A stretch of 9,628 nt of DNA from Sulfidibacterium sp964588415 (GTDB lineage Bacteria > Bacteroidota > Bacteroidia > Bacteroidales > F082): positions 1 to 9,628 of the forward strand of contig CAZPPK010000113.1 in the NCBI GenBank assembly GCA_964588415.1, written 5' to 3'. How positions within the stretch are numbered: position 1 is the first letter of the stretch; each line of letters starts with the position of its first letter. The position numbers and the translations under genes were made by a program. A model generated the notes under the pieces. That model had not been told where the DNA came from. It made no database searches and saw nothing but the letters and a program-made list of their open reading frames with translations. Below, piece after piece: positions 6,019-9,628 of this stretch.

Positions 6019-9000
6019 TTAGACAAAAACCAGTTTTTTCATTCCCTGTAGGATCACACGCATGTTTGCTGCTTCTTTCAAATATATGACACTGTCTTCT
6101 GCACCCGGTTTCAGGGAAGCTTCCAGAACGTTAAAATCTATTTTACCCAGGCTTACTTTTAGATTTTCATTTTCAAAAATAAAAGTCTCTTTTTTCTCTT
6201 CCAGCACAGACATTTTACCGGCAATTTTTCCCAGCAACCGCGTATGGTTTCCCTTGTCTTCCAGATAATAACCGGATGATGCTTCATCGAAAGGAGAACG
6301 GGTCAGAAAAACCTTGGGTTTGCTTTTGTAGGGGACATCCTGTGTGGGACAGAAAGTATCGCAATTTCCACATTCATTGCAGAAATTATCAATGTTCAGT
6401 ATCTGAATACCTTGCCGGATATCAAAAGGAGCATCATTCATGATCTGGTACCTGCCCTGCTCCACTACCAGTTTTTGAAGGTTCAGTTTTTCCTTTTTCG
6501 TTTCGTAATAGAAATTAGCAAAGTTGGGACAGACTGTTGTACAGATGTTGCAGACTTCATCACACAGCATACAGCGGGAAGCTTCTTTTACAGCTTGTGC
6601 TTCCGTAAAAGTGGCTGATACGATTTTAAAGTTTTTACGGTCGTCCAGCGACAGTTCAGCAGGATGTTCTCCGGTTTCCCGGAAAGATTTCTTCAACATC
6701 AGTTCATTTAATGATGCCGTTTCGCGGGCCGGAAATGTCTTGCTATCCTGTTTTATATTTTCTTTACGGGCAATCTGTTCTGCAATTTTTCTTCCATCGC
6801 CCACTCCGTTGATCAGCGAAGAAGCGCCAAGCCGGGCATCACCACCAATATACATATTGAAGATTTGTGTTTCGAAGGAATCGCGCTTAGTTCTTAATAA
6901 TTCGCAGTCTGTAAAATCCACACGAATAGTTTGTCCGATGGCCGGGATCACCGTATCAGCTTCCAGTTCAAATTCGCTTCCAGGGACAGGAACAGGCCTG
7001 CGGCGGCCACTTTCATCCTTTTCGCCGGGTTTCATCCTGATGCATTTTATGCCTGTGACTTTTTCGGAAGCATTTGTAATAATTTCTACCGGAGCTGCCA
7101 GTTCCATAAAGGAAACACCTTCTTCCATGGCATCCAGCACTTCCTGGTAAACCGCCGGCATTTCTTCAACCGTCCTGCGGTAAACGATGGTCACTTTTCC
7201 GTCATTTCCCACCATGCGGGAGGATGTCCGGGCAATGTCCATAGCAGTATTGCCACCACCGAAAACCACCACATTCTTCCCCAAATCCATAGAAACGCCA
7301 TCACGTGCTTTTTTCAGAAAATCAAGCGACTGAAAAACACCGTCGGCATGAATGCCTGGAATATTTAACTGGGGTACATCCTGTGCTCCCACCGCAACCA
7401 CCGTGGCGCAATAATCTTCCTGAAACCGCTTGAAATCATCAGCCCAAACTTTATGATTATACTGAATATTTGCCCCCATTCCAACGATTGCTGAGACATC
7501 CGTCAGAATAGATTCTTCGTCAATGCGGAACTTTGGGATAGCACCTGAAACCATGCCACCCGGTTTTTCTTTTTCTTCAAAAACATCTACTTCAAAACCC
7601 TGCTTCAAAAGAAAGTAAGCAGCAGAAAGGCCCGTCGGACCTGCACCGATAATGGCAACTCTTTTCCCGTTACTTTTACCGAAACCCGCTTTTGTATCTT
7701 GATGTTGCTGGTTATGCCACTCAACCACAAACCTTTTTATATCTCTGATGGCCAGTGATTCATCGTAATTGATGCGTGTACATTTTGTCTGGCAGACATG
7801 GTCGCATACCATACCTGTGGCATTGGGAAACGAGTTGGTTTCCGCAATCACGCGGTAGGCCGATTCAAAGTCACCGTTAGCCGTGTGGTACATGTATGAT
7901 GGAATTCCCTGATGCGCCGGACAGGTATCTTCGCAAGGCGCACTGATGCAGTCGAAATAATCCAGCTTTTTTGCTGTCTTGATAGAAGGCATCTTCACGT
8001 AATTCCGCTGATAACGGGGTAAATGAACGACCTTTTCCGCGTAAGCGATTAAATTTTTCAAAGCTGCTTTTTGAAGATTCCTCTCCCCTGCTTCATGCAA
8101 AAGAAACTCTTGAATATTATCTGCTTTGTTGCTATCGAAAGCATCCGAAAGTTTTGTGAAATATTGCGCCATACGTGTGTATCCACCAGGTTTGAGCAAG
8201 TCGGAACAAACTGACACGGTTTCAAAACCACACGACAATACATCAGTTACATTAAAAGCATCAACACCACCCGAAAAAGAAAGTTTCAATTTACCTTTAA
8301 ATTCCTTTTGCAGTTTCGCAGCCACATTGATGGCAATGGGATGCAAGGCACGGCCGCTCAAATAAACCATTTTGTTTTCAGGCGAAAAAATCTCTTTCTG
8401 ATTCAGTGATTCGAGTGTATTGGTCAATTTGAGGCCAAACGTCAGTCCCGCACTTTCAGCGTAGTCTTGTAACGCGGCAATGATCTTTACCGCATCATCG
8501 AATTTCAGGTCATGTTCAAAAGCTTCATCCGGAACGAAGGCTTTGAATTTCAGGTTTTTGTTTAAAATTTCCCTGAGTCGTTTCTTACCGAGCAAAGTCG
8601 GATTCAGTTTCACAAAAGTGTGTAATCCCTGTTCATTCATCAGGTAAAGGGCAATGTCTTTGATTTCTCCTGCCGGACAGCCATGCATGGTGGACAATGT
8701 AATGCTGTCGGAAATACATGTAGGAATATTGATCTTTCGGATATCCAGATAAAGCAATTCCAGCTCTTTTATCTTTACCTTCAACTCTTTTCCAGCATCT
8801 TTCATGTGCGAAAAAAACCACTGCACATTTTCGTTCCGAATGCCTGCCAGATCGTAGCCCACACTCATATTAAAAATGGTGTTGACAGGGTTTTGAAATC
8901 CCAACACATGATGCAGCAGATGAATGATGATCCAGGCATTCAGATATTCATCAAAACTCTGCCTGATCTTCAGTTCCTGCGACCATTCACAGTTGTAGCC

Positions 9001-9315
9001 TTCATCCTGAATATCGATGCAGGGCTTGGAAATCTCCAGCTCGTCCAATGTTTGAACGGTCTTCAGCTCGATGTAGCGTGAGCCGGTGAGCCAGGAAGCG
9101 ACAATGTTTTGCGCCATCTGCGTATGGGGTCCGGCAGCTACACCCAAGAGTGTTGCCAGGTCATGCCCAAAAAGTGCGGTTTGAAATCGTTTTTCAGTAT
9201 CAGGATTAAAAAACAGTGATCTGTCGATACCCAATATCGTGCCTTCGCGTTCAAATTCGCTTATGATTAGGCGCCACAAATGGGTCAACGATAAAGGATG
9301 GAAATGGTCAGACAT
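6019..9315 (-). CDS. ygfK: YgfK-type iron-sulfur flavoprotein (putative selenate reductase subunit family)
   Basis: 1098-residue multidomain oxidoreductase. Residues about 1-430 resemble a dihydroorotate-dehydrogenase-like TIM barrel, with STMHGCPAGE (C213) and a SFSGGVD turn (G349-G350). Residues about 450-530 are a GltD-type Fe-S domain (C456, C461, C465; C504, C508, C512). An FAD Rossmann motif follows (IIGAGPTG, G557), then an NAD(P) motif (VFGGGNTAMD, G686) and the flavin-closing YIGGDARLGASSLINGVGDG. The tail has two ferredoxin-like motifs: C915, C918, C922, C925, C929-P and C979, C982, C985, C989-P. The family travels with selenium-dependent molybdenum hydroxylases and was once predicted to be a selenate reductase subunit; that activity should not be taken literally. 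Here it likely exchanges electrons between NAD(P)H and the FAD-less hydroxylase, or reduces a purine intermediate (inference). It has its own promoter and a ribosome binding site, and converges on the lrp-type gene. Confidence 0.92.
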   Translation of the reverse strand: MSDHFHPLSLTHLWRLIISEFEREGTILGIDRSLFFNPDTEKRFQTALFGHDLATLLGVAAGPHTQMAQNIVASWLTGSRYIELKTVQTLDELEISKPCIDIQDEGYNCEWSQELKIRQSFDEYLNAWIIIHLLHHVLGFQNPVNTIFNMSVGYDLAGIRNENVQWFFSHMKDAGKELKVKIKELELLYLDIRKINIPTCISDSITLSTMHGCPAGEIKDIALYLMNEQGLHTFVKLNPTLLGKKRLREILNKNLKFKAFVPDEAFEHDLKFDDAVKIIAALQDYAESAGLTFGLKLTNTLESLNQKEIFSPENKMVYLSGRALHPIAINVAAKLQKEFKGKLKLSFSGGVDAFNVTDVLSCGFETVSVCSDLLKPGGYTRMAQYFTKLSDAFDSNKADNIQEFLLHEAGERNLQKAALKNLIAYAEKVVHLPRYQRNYVKMPSIKTAKKLDYFDCISAPCEDTCPAHQGIPSYMYHTANGDFESAYRVIAETNSFPNATGMVCDHVCQTKCTRINYDESLAIRDIKRFVVEWHNQQHQDTKAGFGKSNGKRVAIIGAGPTGLSAAYFLLKQGFEVDVFEEKEKPGGMVSGAIPKFRIDEESILTDVSAIVGMGANIQYNHKVWADDFKRFQEDYCATVVAVGAQDVPQLNIPGIHADGVFQSLDFLKKARDGVSMDLGKNVVVFGGGNTAMDIARTSSRMVGNDGKVTIVYRRTVEEMPAVYQEVLDAMEEGVSFMELAAPVEIITNASEKVTGIKCIRMKPGEKDESGRRRPVPVPGSEFELEADTVIPAIGQTIRVDFTDCELLRTKRDSFETQIFNMYIGGDARLGASSLINGVGDGRKIAEQIARKENIKQDSKTFPARETASLNELMLKKSFRETGEHPAELSLDDRKNFKIVSATFTEAQAVKEASRCMLCDEVCNICTTVCPNFANFYYETKKEKLNLQKLVVEQGRYQIMNDAPFDIRQGIQILNIDNFCNECGNCDTFCPTQDVPYKSKPKVFLTRSPFDEASSGYYLEDKGNHTRLLGKIAGKMSVLEEKKETFIFENENLKVSLGKIDFNVLEASLKPGAEDSVIYLKEAANMRVILQGMKKLVFV
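6025..6038. terminator. Weak bidirectional A/T hairpin at the lrp/ygfK junction
   Basis: AAAAAC (6025-6030), CA, GTTTTT (6033-6038) is a symmetric element starting 10 bases after the lrp-type stop and inside the last codons of ygfK. On the plus strand it ends in a run of six T. The stem is almost all A-T with a minimal loop, so it would be a poor intrinsic terminator, but it is the only candidate where the two genes meet. Confidence 0.2.
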
Positions 9316-9320
9316 AGGAG

Positions 9321-9324
9321 CTCC
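9321..9324 (-). promoter_or_regulatory. Shine-Dalgarno-like GGAG before ygfK
   Basis: On the minus strand GGAG lies five bases before the ATG at 9315 (GGAGCTCCTATG). It supports this start and stands out because the other three minus-strand genes and the lrp-type gene have no comparable site. GGAGCTCC is itself palindromic and could partly mask the site. Confidence 0.5.
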
Positions 9325-9338
9325 GTTATCAATTTCCG

Positions 9339-9346
9339 CAAAGTTA
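9339..9346 (-). promoter_or_regulatory. Bacteroidetes-type -7 box for ygfK
   Basis: Read on the minus strand this is TAACTTTG, a perfect TAnnTTTG element. Transcription would start near 9332 and give a leader of under 20 bases containing the GGAG site. No clear TTTG -33 element is seen at the usual distance, so confidence is moderate. It would make ygfK independent of any gene to its right. Confidence 0.45.
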
Positions 9347-9396
9347 CTGAAAAATTATCCTATCCTTCATCTTTCCTTTATTTGATGTTTTATTTG

Positions 9397-9468
9397 GAAA
9401 TATTTTCCTTATTCCGAAGAATGAGTAAAAAATTTAGTGTGTTTGTAAGGTGATTTAGAAAATATTTC
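9397..9468. repeat. Paired 11-base inverted repeats upstream of ygfK promoter
   Basis: GAAATATTTTC at 9397-9407 and its exact reverse complement GAAAATATTTC at 9458-9468 are separated by 50 bases, upstream of the ygfK -7 box. Each copy is itself nearly symmetric. The 9-base core also appears twice in the control region of the other operon (5330-5338 and 5427-5435), which suggests a shared regulator site, most simply for the Lrp-type protein (inference). Confidence 0.4.
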
Positions 9469-9510
9469 GAAAAATAAAGTGTTGCCTGATATCCTCCATC
9501 TGGTAAACGG

Positions 9511-9627
9511 CTAGCAGAGATTAACGAATGACGATCTGATAACTTCTTCTGCAATCGATGTTCCCTGCCGTCCTTGGGTTGTTCTTAAGTCAAATGAATA
9601 TCGAATAAGCTTGCCTACCATTCCTGC
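9511..9627 (-). CDS. Possible C-terminal fragment of an unidentified gene at the right edge
   Basis: A minus-strand frame is open from the window edge to TAG at 9513-9511, giving 38 residues that end in SFVNLC and include QGTSIAEEVIRSS. Composition is protein-like (mixed polar and hydrophobic, no homopolymers) and base composition is higher in G+C than the adjoining A/T-rich DNA. No family is recognised and chance openness of this length is common, so this is only a candidate. Confidence 0.2.
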   Translation of the reverse strand, partial: AGMVGKLIRYSFDLRTTQGRQGTSIAEEVIRSSFVNLC

Positions 9628-9628
9628 C

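Larger units (their letters stand above)
9316..9628. promoter_or_regulatory. Upstream region of ygfK
   Basis: This 313-base stretch has no complete gene. The first 30 bases hold the ygfK promoter and ribosome binding site. Positions 9350-9480 are A/T-rich with short palindromes (GGAAA-TAT-TTTCC at 9396-9408 and TTTCGAAA at 9465-9472). From about 9485 to the edge base composition is more balanced and a minus-strand reading frame is open from the edge to 9511. No RNA gene or terminator was recognised. Confidence 0.5.

Noticed and set aside
6524..7150. 208-codon plus-strand open frame
   Set aside because: It lies antisense within ygfK, with a serine-rich low-information sequence and no family resemblance; the opposite strand encodes clear FAD/NAD(P) and Fe-S motifs.
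6019..9315. Literal reading of YgfK as a selenate reductase
   Set aside because: The name is a historical prediction. The domain set (barrel, GltD-type flavoprotein, ferredoxin tail) has no molybdenum-binding part, and the neighbours point to purine metabolism.

Overview
The window looks like chromosomal DNA of a Bacteroidota (Bacteroidetes) bacterium. The evidence is moderate G+C, A/T-rich intergenic DNA, mostly absent Shine-Dalgarno sequences, perfect Bacteroidetes-type -7 boxes (TAnnTTTG) upstream of two transcription units, and a Lrp/AsnC protein with the (S/T)TPIxERIKxLE recognition helix common in that phylum. This assignment is an inference from style, not from a marker gene.

Layout. 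Positions 1-98 are non-coding with degenerate AACCTT/AACTTT repeats. A three-gene operon then runs leftward (minus strand): a threonine-synthase-like PLP enzyme (5193-3949), a selenium-dependent-type xanthine dehydrogenase (3952-1400, TTG start, 4-base overlap) and the SsnA amidohydrolase (1370-99). A 348-base A/T-rich control region (5194-5541) separates it from a divergent Lrp/AsnC regulator (5542-6015, plus strand). The regulator converges, with three bases between stop codons, on a 1098-residue YgfK-type flavo-iron-sulfur protein (9315-6019, minus strand). Positions 9316-9628 hold its promoter region and perhaps the tail of one more minus-strand gene.

How the genes fit together. YgfK, SsnA and an XdhD-like molybdenum hydroxylase form the neighbourhood known from E. 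coli (ygfK-ssnA-ygfM-xdhD) and from Firmicutes with selenium-dependent molybdenum hydroxylases. Published work has tied this neighbourhood to anaerobic purine/urate breakdown by gut bacteria. Here the hydroxylase has its two [2Fe-2S] clusters and molybdenum domain but no FAD domain. No FAD subunit (YgfM type) is in view, so YgfK is the obvious electron partner. SsnA would hydrolyse a purine-derived ring or amidine. The PLP enzyme sits where other clusters carry a diaminopropionate ammonia-lyase (YgeX), and may do an equivalent late elimination step. The Lrp-type protein is the likely local regulator: a 9-base motif, AAATATTTT or its complement, occurs in both control regions (twice in each) and was not seen in the coding DNA.

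The most interesting points are the PLP enzyme as a possible YgeX replacement, the FAD-less hydroxylase paired with YgfK, and the shared operator-like repeats. No RNA gene, insertion sequence or CRISPR array was recognised.
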